Of a DNA stretch of 36,126 nt, positions 23,345 to 31,124 are shown piece after piece. Origin of the DNA: Candidatus Woesearchaeota archaeon. GTDB taxonomy: Archaea > Nanobdellota > Nanobdellia > SCGC-AAA011-G17 > GW2011-AR18. Both the position numbers and the translations under genes were made by a program. The notes under the pieces are model-generated. The model ran no database searches. It saw only the letters and a list, made by a program, of their open reading frames with translations, and had not been told where the DNA came from. Within the stretch, counting starts at the first letter, position 1; the number at the start of each line of letters is the position of its first letter. The stretch lies in the NCBI GenBank assembly GCA_018303515.1, contig JAGVXZ010000004.1:1-36126 (forward strand), in the 5' to 3' direction.

Positions 23345-23865
23345 ATCCGAAGAAAAAACCTCTGTTTAATAGAACAGATGCAAATAAAGGAAAAAAGTTT
23401 GGGAGCAGGTGGAATAAACCTAGAGGCCTTCAAAATAAATTAAGAATGAAGATTAAAAGTCATGGGAGTAGACCTTCTCCTGGTTATGGTGCACCTAAAA
23501 ACTTAAAAAATTTAGTGAAAAATGAAATGAAATTAGTTAGGGTTTTTGGAGTTGAACAATTAAGTGGTGTTAATGTTAAGTCTGAAATTATTATTCTTGA
23601 TGGAAGAATAGGTACTAAAAAGAAGATTGATCTTTTGGAAAGAATTTGTAAGTTGAATGTTTCTATTTATAATGTTAAAGATGTTAAATCATATTTAGAC
23701 TCTCTTAAAAATAAATTTGAAGAAAAGAAGAAAAAAAAGATTAGCTTATCAAAGGCAAAGATGAAAAAATCTGTGGTGAAGAAAGATAAAACTGAAGAAA
23801 AAAAAGTAATGAGTGAAGTTAAAAAAGATTCAAATGTTGAAACTAAAATGGAGAAAAAGAAATGA
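23341..23865 (+). CDS. rpl32e: 50S ribosomal protein eL32, with repeated tail
   Basis: The core (about residues 1-120) carries FNRTDANKGKKFGSRWNKPR, RMKIKSHGSRPSPGYGAPKN and the C-terminal IIILDGRIGTKKKIDLLERI, all eL32. About 50 lysine-rich residues are added, ending SEVKKDSNVETKMEKKK. The last 48 nt (23818-23865) differ from the end of the uL22 gene at only two bases. The stop overlaps the eL19 start, with GGAG inside the tail as likely SD. Confidence 0.94.
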   Translation: MNPKKKPLFNRTDANKGKKFGSRWNKPRGLQNKLRMKIKSHGSRPSPGYGAPKNLKNLVKNEMKLVRVFGVEQLSGVNVKSEIIILDGRIGTKKKIDLLERICKLNVSIYNVKDVKSYLDSLKNKFEEKKKKKISLSKAKMKKSVVKKDKTEEKKVMSEVKKDSNVETKMEKKK

Positions 23866-24323
23866 ATCTGAAAACTCAAAAAAGAATGTCCGCGTCTATT
23901 TTAAAAGTTGGAGAAGGGAAAGTTTGGTTTGATCCTGAGAGAAATGAAGATATAAAGAAGGCTATTACTAAAAATGATGTTAGAGATTTAATTAAGCAAG
24001 GTGCTATTGTGGCAAAGCCAATTGTAGGTGTTTCAAGAGCGAGGGCAAGAAAGGATGCTGAACAAAAAAGAAAAGGAAGAGGAGCAGGCCCTGGTTCAAG
24101 AAAAGGTAAAAAAACAGCAAGACTGCCTCGTAAAAAAGAGTGGATGTTAAAAATAAGAACTCAAAGAAGATTATTAGATTTGTTAAAGTCTACTGGAAGA
24201 ATTACTTCACATATTTATGGTGAGTTAAGGAAAAAAGCGAAAGGTGGTTTTTTTAGATCAAGAAGGCACATTAAAATGTATGTGGAAGATAGGGGGTTAA
24301 TAATTAAGGATGGCAAAAAATAA
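23862..24323 (+). CDS. rpl19e: 50S ribosomal protein eL19
   Basis: 153-residue archaeal/eukaryotic protein that forms inter-subunit bridges. KTQKRMSASILKVGEGKVWF, AIVAKPIVGVSRARARKDAE, KRKGRGAGPGSRKGKKTARL and GGFFRSRRHIKMYVEDRGL define it. Length is normal. Its 3' end overlaps uL18 by 14 nt. Confidence 0.96.
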   Translation: MNLKTQKRMSASILKVGEGKVWFDPERNEDIKKAITKNDVRDLIKQGAIVAKPIVGVSRARARKDAEQKRKGRGAGPGSRKGKKTARLPRKKEWMLKIRTQRRLLDLLKSTGRITSHIYGELRKKAKGGFFRSRRHIKMYVEDRGLIIKDGKK

Positions 24324-24897
24324 GAAATATACCGTAAAGTATAGAAGAAGAAGAGAAGGTAAAACCGATTATAAACTAAGGCTAGGCTTAATTAAATCAG
24401 GAAAGATTAGGGTTGTTGTGAGGAAGGGAATTAATAATCTTTTAGTTCAATTTGTAGAATATATCCCAAATGGTGATAAAGTTTTGGTTGGTGCTTATAC
24501 AATGGAATTGAGTAGGGATTATGGTTGGAAAGCTCACCGTGGAAATACTAGTGCTTCTTATCTGGTTGGATTTTTAGCTGGATTGAAAGCTAAGAAATGT
24601 AAAATCTCAGATGTAGTTGTAGATTTTGGAGTCTATTCAATTGTTAAAGGTTCAGCTCTATTTGCAGTTATTAAAGGATTGATTGATGCTGGATTAAATA
24701 TTAATTGTGATGAATCAATGTTTCCAACTAATGAAAGAATTACTGGAAAGGCTACTATTGATAATATTTCCAAACTTGATAAACAAAAGCTTGATAAATT
24801 GTATGGCGTTTACAAAAAAAATGGGTTGAATGTTTCAGATTTAGTGAAACATTTTGAAGAAGTTAAAAATAAAATTAATACAAAATGGCAGCAATAA
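24310..24897 (+). CDS. rpl18: 50S ribosomal protein uL18
   Basis: 195-residue 5S rRNA-binding partner of uL5. The archaeal form has YRRRREGKTDYKLRLGLIKS, GNTSASYLVGFLAGLKAKKC and DVVVDFGVYSIVKGSALFAV, plus the eukaryote-like C-terminal helix. Starts 14 nt before the eL19 stop and overlaps uS5 by 13 nt, so three frames are tightly nested here. Confidence 0.96.
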   Translation: MAKNKKYTVKYRRRREGKTDYKLRLGLIKSGKIRVVVRKGINNLLVQFVEYIPNGDKVLVGAYTMELSRDYGWKAHRGNTSASYLVGFLAGLKAKKCKISDVVVDFGVYSIVKGSALFAVIKGLIDAGLNINCDESMFPTNERITGKATIDNISKLDKQKLDKLYGVYKKNGLNVSDLVKHFEEVKNKINTKWQQ

Positions 24898-25607
24898 AAG
24901 TAAGTATAAGGAATAATAGAGAAGAGATTTTAGATAAATGGGTTCCTAAGACTCAACTTGGAAAAGAAGTAAAGTCAGGGAAAGTAACTTCTATTTCTGA
25001 AATAATTAAACGTGGTGGAAGAATTCTTGAACCAGAAATAATAGATGCTTTATTACCTAATTTGGAGGTAGATTTACTTGAGGTAGGACAATCAAAAGGT
25101 AAATTTGGTGGTGGAAAATCTTCAATTTGGAGGCAAACTCAAAAAGTAACAAGAGAGGGAAATAGAATGACTTTTTCCACTTGTGCTGTTATAGGAAACA
25201 AAGATGGTTATGTTGGAATAGGTTATGGTTCTGCAAAAGAAACTGTGCCTGCGAGGGAGAAAGCAATAAGAAATGCTAAATTAAATCTTATTATGATTGT
25301 TAGGGGTTCAGGTTCGTGGGAAGATGTTACTGATGAGCCACATAGTATTCCTTTTCTAACAGAGGGTAAGTGTGGTTCTTCAAGAATAAGGCTTATGCCT
25401 GCACCTAGGGGAACCGGGTTAACTTGCCAAAAGCAATGTAAAAAAATTTTGGAAATGGCAGGGATTAAAGATGTTTATTCCAAAACCTTTGGGCAAACAA
25501 CAAAACTTAATCTTGTAAAAGCTTGTGTTGATGCTTTAAAAAATTTATCTAATATGAAATTAGCAAAAGGCATAAATGTTGTTGAAGGGAGTGTATCTGA
25601 AAAATGA
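24885..25607 (+). CDS. rps5: 30S ribosomal protein uS5
   Basis: 240-residue protein at the mRNA entry and decoding region. The double-stranded-RNA-binding domain is followed by VIGNKDGYVGIGYGSAKETV, the archaeal LMPAPRGTGLTCQKQCKKIL and AGIKDVYSKTFGQTTKLNLV. N-terminal extension NREEILDKWVPKTQLGKEVK is normal for archaea. The 4-nt overlap couples it to uL30. Confidence 0.96.
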   Translation: MAAIKVSIRNNREEILDKWVPKTQLGKEVKSGKVTSISEIIKRGGRILEPEIIDALLPNLEVDLLEVGQSKGKFGGGKSSIWRQTQKVTREGNRMTFSTCAVIGNKDGYVGIGYGSAKETVPAREKAIRNAKLNLIMIVRGSGSWEDVTDEPHSIPFLTEGKCGSSRIRLMPAPRGTGLTCQKQCKKILEMAGIKDVYSKTFGQTTKLNLVKACVDALKNLSNMKLAKGINVVEGSVSEK

Positions 25608-26071
25608 AAATTGCTGTAGTTCAAGTAAGGGGAGCAATTAATATGACTAGAAAAGTAAAAGATACTTTGAAGTTTTTAAAATTGATACGAAAAAATAGTT
25701 GTGTGATTGTAGAGTTAACAGATTCTGTGAAAGGAATGTTATTAAAGGTTAAAGATTATGTTACCTGGGGTGAGATTGATAAAGAAACTGCTAAGGAATT
25801 ATTAGCAAAAAGAGGAAGGATAGTTGGAAATAAATCTTTAACAGAAAATTACCTTAAAGAAAAAGTTAAGTTAGATTTTGATGGGTTTGTTAATGAATTT
25901 TTTGAAGGTAAGAAAAAGTTGAAAGAAATTCCAGGTGTTAAATCTTATTTTAGATTACATCCTCCTAGAAAAGGATATGAAAGAGGTGGGATTAAAAAAC
26001 CATTTTCTTTAGGTGGTGTATTGGGTTATCGTAAGGACACAATTAATGATTTGATAAGGAGAATGATTTGA
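25604..26071 (+). CDS. rpl30: 50S ribosomal protein uL30
   Basis: 155-residue archaeal long form. VVQVRGAINMTRKVKDTLKF, KGMLLKVKDYVTWGEIDKET, and the archaeal ending FRLHPPRKGYERGGIKKPFS with GVLGYRKDTINDLIRRM are clear. It ends in TGA at 26069-26071, two bases before the next small ORF. Confidence 0.96.
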   Translation: MKIAVVQVRGAINMTRKVKDTLKFLKLIRKNSCVIVELTDSVKGMLLKVKDYVTWGEIDKETAKELLAKRGRIVGNKSLTENYLKEKVKLDFDGFVNEFFEGKKKLKEIPGVKSYFRLHPPRKGYERGGIKKPFSLGGVLGYRKDTINDLIRRMI

Positions 26072-26073
26072 AG

Positions 26074-26253
26074 ATGGAGAATGTTATTAAAACTCTTATA
26101 AGATATGATCAATTTTCTGCAAGTTTGTTAGTAGGAGTTAGAGTGAGTCCAAGAGAGTTAGAACTTGTGAGATCTGATTCAAATGCAGAGTTAATTAATT
26201 TGTATATTCAAAGAGCAAAAGATTCTGGAAGGATGAGAGATGGTAGTTCATAA
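26074..26253 (+). CDS. Unrecognised small protein between uL30 and uL15
   Basis: A 59-residue protein starting at ATG 26074 (two residues longer if TTG 26068 is used). It has a mixed hydrophobic/charged N-terminal half (IKTLIRYDQFSASLLVGVRV) and a helix-like C-terminal half (RELELVRSDSNAELINLYIQ). No zinc motif, no membrane helix. Archaeal operons normally have nothing between uL30 and uL15. The 14-nt overlap with uL15 and 2-nt gap after uL30 indicate a real, co-translated gene. Role unknown; a ribosome-associated or lineage-specific factor is possible. Confidence 0.65.
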   Translation: MENVIKTLIRYDQFSASLLVGVRVSPRELELVRSDSNAELINLYIQRAKDSGRMRDGSS

Positions 26254-26683
26254 AAGAAAAAAAGTTGAAAAATTTAGAGCAAAAACTACTCATGGTTATG
26301 GTAGTATGAAGAAAAATAGAGGAGCTGGTAACAGAGGTGGAAGAGGTATGGCTGGTTCTGGAAAGAGGGCAGATCAGAAGAAACCAAAAATTTTAAAGGA
26401 ATTTGGTACAAGTTATTTTGGTAAAAAAGGTTTTAAGAGGCCAGGTAGTTTTACTAATAATATTATTAATGTTGGTGATATTAAAAAATATGTGGAAAAA
26501 GACTTAGTTTTAAAAGAAGGCGACTCTTTTGTATTTAATGCAACTAAGTTAGGATTTGATAAAGTTCTAGGTAAAGGAAAAGTTGAAAGTAAATTCAAAG
26601 TTATTTCGCCTTCTGTTTCTGAGAGTGCAAAAAAGAAGATAGAAGCTGCAGGAGGTGAAGTTATTGGTGTCACCCCTTCTTAA
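26240..26683 (+). CDS. rpl15: 50S ribosomal protein uL15
   Basis: 147-residue assembly protein. The glycine/arginine-rich N-terminus THGYGSMKKNRGAGNRGGRG and the C-terminal segment KKKIEAAGGEVIGVTPS are typical. The start at ATG 26240 (VVHKRKKVEKFRAKT) overlaps the preceding small ORF by 14 nt. Its last 17 nt overlap the secY start, and the codons for AGGEV supply the secY SD. Confidence 0.95.
   Translation: MVVHKRKKVEKFRAKTTHGYGSMKKNRGAGNRGGRGMAGSGKRADQKKPKILKEFGTSYFGKKGFKRPGSFTNNIINVGDIKKYVEKDLVLKEGDSFVFNATKLGFDKVLGKGKVESKFKVISPSVSESAKKKIEAAGGEVIGVTPS
26651..26658 (+). promoter_or_regulatory. SD site deciding the secY start
   Basis: GGAGGTGA is a full anti-SD match ending 8 nt before the GTG at 26667. 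An upstream in-frame GTG at 26655 overlaps this SD and cannot use it. Confidence 0.65.
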
Positions 26684-28094
26684 TAATCTGTTGTCATTTT
26701 TTCCCGAAGTTAAAAAACCTGCAACAAAAAAATTAAGTTTTAAAGAGAAGTTGAAATGGACTTTAATAATTCTTGTAGGTTTTTATATGTTAAGTAATAT
26801 TCCTTTATTTGGTTTGGGACAAAATGAATTGGCAAGGTTTGAACAATTGTCTGTTATTCTTGGTGCATCATTTGGGTCTGTGTTATCTTTAGGAATAGGG
26901 CCTATAGTTACTGCTTCAATTGTTCTACAATTGTTAGCAGGTTCTGGAATTTTGAAAATTGATCAAACTACACATGAAGGTAGAATCTTTTTTCAAGGGA
27001 TTCAAAAATTGATGTCCATTTTTTTTATTCTTTTTGAAGCAGTAGTTTATGTATTTATGGGAGGTTTGGCTCCAGATTTGTTGTTAAGAGGAACACCTGC
27101 GTATTTTAACTTTCAATTAATTTTGGTATTGCAGTTGGTAATTGGTGGGCTTTTAGTGTTGTTTATGGATGAAATAATTAATAAATATGGTTTTGGATCA
27201 GGAATATCGTTGTTTATTGCAGCTGGTGTTTCTGCTGAGATTATAATTAGAGCAATAAGTCCATTAAATAGTCTTGGTGCATGGGCTTTTGGATCAGGGC
27301 AACCACCTGTTGGTGCAATTTTAGTTTTTTTAACTTCTTTAGTTTCTGGTGCACCTCAAGATGCGTTTTTAGCATTATTTGGAGTTTTAGCAACAGTTCT
27401 AATATTTGGAATGTCAGTCTATGCACAGGCAATGAAAGTTGAAATTCCTTTATCTTTTGGGCGTATAAGAGGTTATGGGATGAGATGGCCTTTAAATTTT
27501 CTTTATACTTCAAATATTCCTGTAATTTTAGTAGCAGCTTTAATGGCTAATGTCCAATTGTGGGCTCGTTTATTAGAGAAATGGGGATATCCTTTATTAG
27601 GAACTTATAGTGGGAATATTCCTGCTTCAGGGTTGATCCAATGGATATCACCTCCTAATATTGTTTTCAAAGCATTTACAGGTTCTTTTGAATATACATC
27701 TCTTTTTAATAATGATATTGTTCATGCTCTTGGTTATTCTTTATTTTTAATCATTGGTTCAGTTGTCTTTTCTATTTTTTGGGTTCAGACTGCTGGGATG
27801 GGTGCTTCCAGCGTTTCAAAACAAATAATGTCTTCAGGGTTGCAAATTCCAGGGTTTAGAAGGGATGAGAGAGTAATTGAAAGAATATTATCTCGTTATA
27901 TTTTTCCATTAACTGTAATGGGTGGTATTGCAATTGGGTTTTTAGCTGCGTCAGCAGATATTTTAGGAGCACTCTCAAGAGGAACGGGAATCTTGTTAGC
28001 TGTTATGATTATTTATAGATTATATGAAGAAATTGCTAAACAACATATGATGGATATGCATCCGGCTTTAAGAAAAATGATGGGTGGTGAGTAG
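26667..28094 (+). CDS. secY: Preprotein translocase subunit SecY
   Basis: Channel-forming subunit of the Sec translocon. From GTG 26667 it has 475 residues and about ten membrane helices. Signature segments are KLSFKEKLKWTLIILVGFYM (amphipathic N-terminus into TM1), the plug/TM2 region GSVLSLGIGPIVTASIVLQL, PLSFGRIRGYGMRWPLNFLY (cytoplasmic loop) and QTAGMGASSVSKQIMSSGLQ. In archaeal operons adk usually follows; here the EMC3-type insertase follows directly with no gap, pairing two membrane-insertion genes. Confidence 0.96.
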   Translation: MSPLLNNLLSFFPEVKKPATKKLSFKEKLKWTLIILVGFYMLSNIPLFGLGQNELARFEQLSVILGASFGSVLSLGIGPIVTASIVLQLLAGSGILKIDQTTHEGRIFFQGIQKLMSIFFILFEAVVYVFMGGLAPDLLLRGTPAYFNFQLILVLQLVIGGLLVLFMDEIINKYGFGSGISLFIAAGVSAEIIIRAISPLNSLGAWAFGSGQPPVGAILVFLTSLVSGAPQDAFLALFGVLATVLIFGMSVYAQAMKVEIPLSFGRIRGYGMRWPLNFLYTSNIPVILVAALMANVQLWARLLEKWGYPLLGTYSGNIPASGLIQWISPPNIVFKAFTGSFEYTSLFNNDIVHALGYSLFLIIGSVVFSIFWVQTAGMGASSVSKQIMSSGLQIPGFRRDERVIERILSRYIFPLTVMGGIAIGFLAASADILGALSRGTGILLAVMIIYRLYEEIAKQHMMDMHPALRKMMGGE

Positions 28095-28547
28095 ATGGTT
28101 TTAGAAAGTTTAAATGTGTTATTGGATAAGTGGTTTGGCTCGTTCGTTACTCAGGATCCTCTTTTAACTTTGTTAGGGATAACATTTGTAATGACTTTGA
28201 TTGTAACTCTTGCTTATAAATATTTGACTGATCAAGAGAAAATGAAATTTTTGAAAAATGAGTTAAAGGAATTACAAGATAAATCAAAAGCTGCTCAAGG
28301 TGATGCTCAAAAAATGAAAGTACATACTTCTGAAATGTGGAAAAAAAATATGGAATATATGAAACATAGTTTTGGAGTTATGTTATATACTATGATTCCA
28401 TTTATTATTTTATTTGGGTGGTTGAGAGTAACTTATACAGGGATAGATTTAAATTTCTTAGGGTTTATCCATAGTTGGCTTATAATTTACATCATTTTTT
28501 CAATGGTGTTAAGTTCGATATTAAGAAAGGTAATGAAGGTGTATTAG
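28095..28547 (+). CDS. EMC3/TMCO1-type membrane insertase (DUF106, YidC-like)
   Basis: 150 residues with an N-terminal helix (LLTLLGITFVMTLIVTLAYK), a charged coiled-coil hairpin (KMKFLKNELKELQDKSKAAQ), then two further membrane helices (MLYTMIPFIILFGWLRVTY and WLIIYIIFSMVLSSILRK). This order is that of the archaeal DUF106/Ylp1 members of the Oxa1/YidC superfamily, which insert small membrane proteins. The ATG follows the secY TAG directly. It sits next to secY in many archaea, supporting the assignment. Confidence 0.88.
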   Translation: MVLESLNVLLDKWFGSFVTQDPLLTLLGITFVMTLIVTLAYKYLTDQEKMKFLKNELKELQDKSKAAQGDAQKMKVHTSEMWKKNMEYMKHSFGVMLYTMIPFIILFGWLRVTYTGIDLNFLGFIHSWLIIYIIFSMVLSSILRKVMKVY

Positions 28548-28551
28548 AAAA

Positions 28552-28818
28552 ATGGTTGAAGGAAAATTAAGGTCAAGGACGAAGAGAAGAGTTTATGTTA
28601 AAACTCCAGGTGGAAAAAATGTAATTCATTATAGAGATAGGAAAACTTCAGCACCTAAATGTGGGGGTTGTAGGGAAATCTTGAAAGGAATTATTAGAGT
28701 TAAAGCGACTCTTATGAAGAATGTAAATAAAACAAGTAAGACTGTATCAAGGCCTTATGGAGGAAATTTATGTTCAAAATGTATGAGGAAGAGGATTATT
28801 GAAAAATGGTTGAAGTAG
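28552..28818 (+). CDS. rpl34e: 50S ribosomal protein eL34
   Basis: 88-residue zinc-binding protein. It begins with GKLRSRTKRRVYVKTPGGKN, has CGGCREILKGI as first cysteine pair and ends SRPYGGNLCSKCMRKRIIEK with the second. Length is normal. Overlaps eL14 by 13 nt; the cmk gene often found between them is missing. Confidence 0.94.
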   Translation: MVEGKLRSRTKRRVYVKTPGGKNVIHYRDRKTSAPKCGGCREILKGIIRVKATLMKNVNKTSKTVSRPYGGNLCSKCMRKRIIEKWLK

Positions 28819-29219
28819 GAGCTATATGTGTGAAACTTGCTGGACGTGATGCTGGTAAAGTTTGTGTTGTAATCTCAAAAGTGGATGCTAATTATGTTAT
28901 GATTGATGGTGCAACGAGAAAGAGAAAGTGTAATATTAGACATTTACATTTTTTGGATAAATCAATCAAAATTGGAAAAACTACAAGTTCTTCTGAGGTA
29001 AGGGTTTTATTGGTTAAGGAAGGTTTTACTTTAGAAGAAAAGAAAAAAACAAAAGATAAAAAAGTTAAAAGTGAAAAACCTAAGAAAAAAAGAAAGGTTA
29101 AAGCTAAAAAAATAAATGTGAAGAATGAAGTTAAAAAAGATTCAAAGGTTGAAATTAAAAAAGAGGCCCCTAAAAAAGTTGTGAAAAAAACAGCTAAGAA
29201 GGAGTCTTCTAAGAAATGA
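28806..29219 (+). CDS. rpl14e: 50S ribosomal protein eL14, with lysine-rich tail
   Basis: Core of about 75 residues: VEVGAICVKLAGRDAGKVCV, VMIDGATRKRKCNIRHLHFL. The archaeal protein is usually 75-95 residues; here 60 lysine-rich residues follow, including EVKKDSKVEIKKEAPKK, whose DNA at 29130-29160 closely matches the tails of uL22 and eL32. The tail ends KKESSKK and its stop overlaps the next small ORF by 4 nt. Such tails likely contact rRNA or nucleic acid nonspecifically. Confidence 0.9.
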   Translation: MVEVGAICVKLAGRDAGKVCVVISKVDANYVMIDGATRKRKCNIRHLHFLDKSIKIGKTTSSSEVRVLLVKEGFTLEEKKKTKDKKVKSEKPKKKRKVKAKKINVKNEVKKDSKVEIKKEAPKKVVKKTAKKESSKK

Positions 29220-29416
29220 TTGAGTCTTATATAATTTATAGAGTAGATGTGAAAGGTGTGTTTCCTGTGGACTCATTTCCAGATAAGTCTGGAGTTTCTT
29301 ATTCCGTTTCGAAAGACTTGTTTTTTGATTATACTTTAGGTAAGTGCACTTTACGTGAGTTGTTAAGGATTTCTGAAAGATTGGCTGATAATTTAGATAT
29401 GGAAAAAATAGCATGA
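29216..29416 (+). CDS. Unrecognised small protein between eL14 and prefoldin
   Basis: 66 residues. The N-terminal half looks like beta strands (ESYIIYRVDVKGVFPVDSF, SGVSYSVSKDLFFDY) and the C-terminal half is helical (TLRELLRISERLADNLDMEK). It overlaps both neighbours by 4 nt (ATGA), so it is translated as part of the operon. In other archaea eL20/LX often lies next to prefoldin alpha, but the sequence does not look like LX. No metal motif or membrane helix. Function unknown. Confidence 0.65.
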   Translation: MIESYIIYRVDVKGVFPVDSFPDKSGVSYSVSKDLFFDYTLGKCTLRELLRISERLADNLDMEKIA

Positions 29417-29799
29417 AAAAAAACCAAGAGAAGAAGTTGGAATATCAAATGCTGGTGCAGCAAATTAATCAGTTACAGGAACAATTTGTTGAGGTACAAA
29501 GACAATTGGGTGAACTTGTTGAAATGAAGAAAACTCTTTCTGATTTGGGAGAGATTAGCAATGAGAGAAAAAGTTTGTTTTCTATAGGAAAAGGACTTTT
29601 TGTTAAAGGAAAATATTCTGGTGATTTTAATGTTATAGTTAATGTTGGAGCAGGTATTTGTATTGAGAAACCTCTTGAAGGTGCCAAAACTCTTATTGAA
29701 AAACAGATGGTTGAAATTGAGGGTTTTGCTATGAAAGTTCAGGATGAAATAAATTCTCTCATTCCTAATGTTGTTGAGTTACAGAAAGAATTACAATAA
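29413..29799 (+). CDS. pfdA: Prefoldin subunit alpha
   Basis: 128-residue co-chaperone subunit that forms the hexameric jellyfish-shaped prefoldin and hands unfolded chains to the group II chaperonin. Two long coiled-coil helices (EKKLEYQMLVQQINQLQEQF and LEGAKTLIEKQMVEIEGFAM) flank a beta hairpin region containing IGKGLFVKGKYSG and VNVGAGICIEKPL, the alpha-subunit signature. It ends the long operon; the next gene has its own TATA box. Confidence 0.93.
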   Translation: MKKNQEKKLEYQMLVQQINQLQEQFVEVQRQLGELVEMKKTLSDLGEISNERKSLFSIGKGLFVKGKYSGDFNVIVNVGAGICIEKPLEGAKTLIEKQMVEIEGFAMKVQDEINSLIPNVVELQKELQ

Positions 29800-29800
29800 T

Positions 29801-29811
29801 CCTTTTATATT
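29801..29811 (+). promoter_or_regulatory. TATA box of the primase gene
   Basis: CCTTTTATATT lies about 26 nt before ATG 29831. The same T-rich stretch to 29830 probably terminates the ribosomal operon. Confidence 0.5.
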
Positions 29812-29830
29812 TTCTTAATATTTGTTTTTT

Positions 29831-31114
29831 ATGGATTTGTTAGATTATTATTCAAGGTCAGATGTTTTAAAGGCTTTAGTTAAACAATCAGAGAATAGAG
29901 AAATTCAATTTTGGTTAGGTGGAGTAAGGGGTCGTAGACCTGAGGTGGTGAATTTTGAAAATGATATTCTTGAAGTGATAAAAAAAGGGATGAGTTCATA
30001 TCATCTGAGTATTGAAAGATGGTATGATCCTTTAAGATTAAAAACTGGAATGAATAAAAGAGAATTAGATGAATTAAGGATGGGATGGGACCTTTTAATT
30101 GATTTAGATTCTAAATTTTTTGAGTATTCTAGAACGGCAGCTATTTTGATAATTGATGCTTTAAAGTTTTTTGATGTTAAAAACTATGGGTTAAAATTCT
30201 CTGGGAATAATGGGTTTCATATTGTAATACCATATGAGGCTTTTCCGAATGAAATAGATGGGATTAATGTTAAGGATCATTTTCCTGTTGGTCTAAAGAT
30301 AATTGTTGAATATTTGAAATCTATGATAAAAGATTATTTAATTGTTAATTTGTTGGCTTCAGGAAGTTTAGAAGAAATTGCAAAGAATATTGGGAAAGAG
30401 AAAAAGGATATTGTAAGAAATAGAGTTTTTGATCCTTTTAGTGTAGTAGATATAGATTCTGTTTTGATTTCTTCTAGACATTTGTTTAGAGGTTGTTATT
30501 CTGTAAATGAAAAGTCTGGTTTGGTAAGTGTTCCTGTTGATGATGTAAAGAATTTTATAAGAGAAAGTGCAAAAATAGATAATGTAAAAGTCAATGGTGA
30601 TTTTTTTAGTAAAAATGTTATACCTGGAGAAGCTACTAAGCTGTTAGTACAAGCTTTTGATTGGTCTAAAAAACAACCAAGAGTTTTTATAGAAATGAAG
30701 GAGAAATCAATCTCCAATAATTTTATTCCTTTGAAAGATGAAGTTAGTGAAGAATTTTTTCCTTTGTGCATTAAGAGTTTGTTAAATGGAGTTAATGAAG
30801 ATGGGCGTAAAAGAACTGTATTTATTCTAATAGGATTCCTTTCTAATATGAATTGGCCTTCTGAAAAAATAAAAAATACTCTTTTAGAATGGAATAAAAA
30901 AAATTATGAGCCTTTACCTGAGAATTATATTATCTCTCAATTAAGTTGGGCTAAAAGGCAAGAAAAAAGATTACCTCCTAATTGTGAAAATGAGATCTAT
31001 TATTCTAATCTTAAAGTTAAATGTGTTAATTGTAAATTTAAGAATCCAGTTAATTATTCTTTAAGGTTGAAGGGAATGTTAGAGAAAAATAAAAAAAGAA
31101 AAATTATGAAATAG
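29831..31114 (+). CDS. priS: Single-chain DNA primase: PriS fused to a PriL-type Fe-S domain
   Basis: 427 residues from ATG 29831; the frame opens three codons earlier at a TTG. The catalytic PriS part has the metal-binding LIDLDSK (Asp 91, 93), nucleotide-binding KFSGNNGFHIVIP (about 123-135) and SSRHLFRGCYSVNEKSGLVS. From about residue 305 it resembles the PriL C-terminal domain: FFPLCIKSLLNGVNEDGRKR, then LPPNC and CVNC, giving four cysteines (about 313, 385, 398, 401) suited to one [4Fe-4S] cluster. Separate PriL is not seen in this window. Nanoarchaeum equitans is known to have such a fused monomeric primase. It makes RNA/DNA primers for replication. Confidence 0.88.
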   Translation: MDLLDYYSRSDVLKALVKQSENREIQFWLGGVRGRRPEVVNFENDILEVIKKGMSSYHLSIERWYDPLRLKTGMNKRELDELRMGWDLLIDLDSKFFEYSRTAAILIIDALKFFDVKNYGLKFSGNNGFHIVIPYEAFPNEIDGINVKDHFPVGLKIIVEYLKSMIKDYLIVNLLASGSLEEIAKNIGKEKKDIVRNRVFDPFSVVDIDSVLISSRHLFRGCYSVNEKSGLVSVPVDDVKNFIRESAKIDNVKVNGDFFSKNVIPGEATKLLVQAFDWSKKQPRVFIEMKEKSISNNFIPLKDEVSEEFFPLCIKSLLNGVNEDGRKRTVFILIGFLSNMNWPSEKIKNTLLEWNKKNYEPLPENYIISQLSWAKRQEKRLPPNCENEIYYSNLKVKCVNCKFKNPVNYSLRLKGMLEKNKKRKIMK

Positions 31115-31124
31115 GTTTAATCTT

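Noticed and set aside
29142..29414. Minus-strand ORF opposite the small gene and eL14 tail.
   Set aside because: It is fully opposite well-supported plus-strand genes in a packed operon and its composition mirrors their lysine-rich codons.
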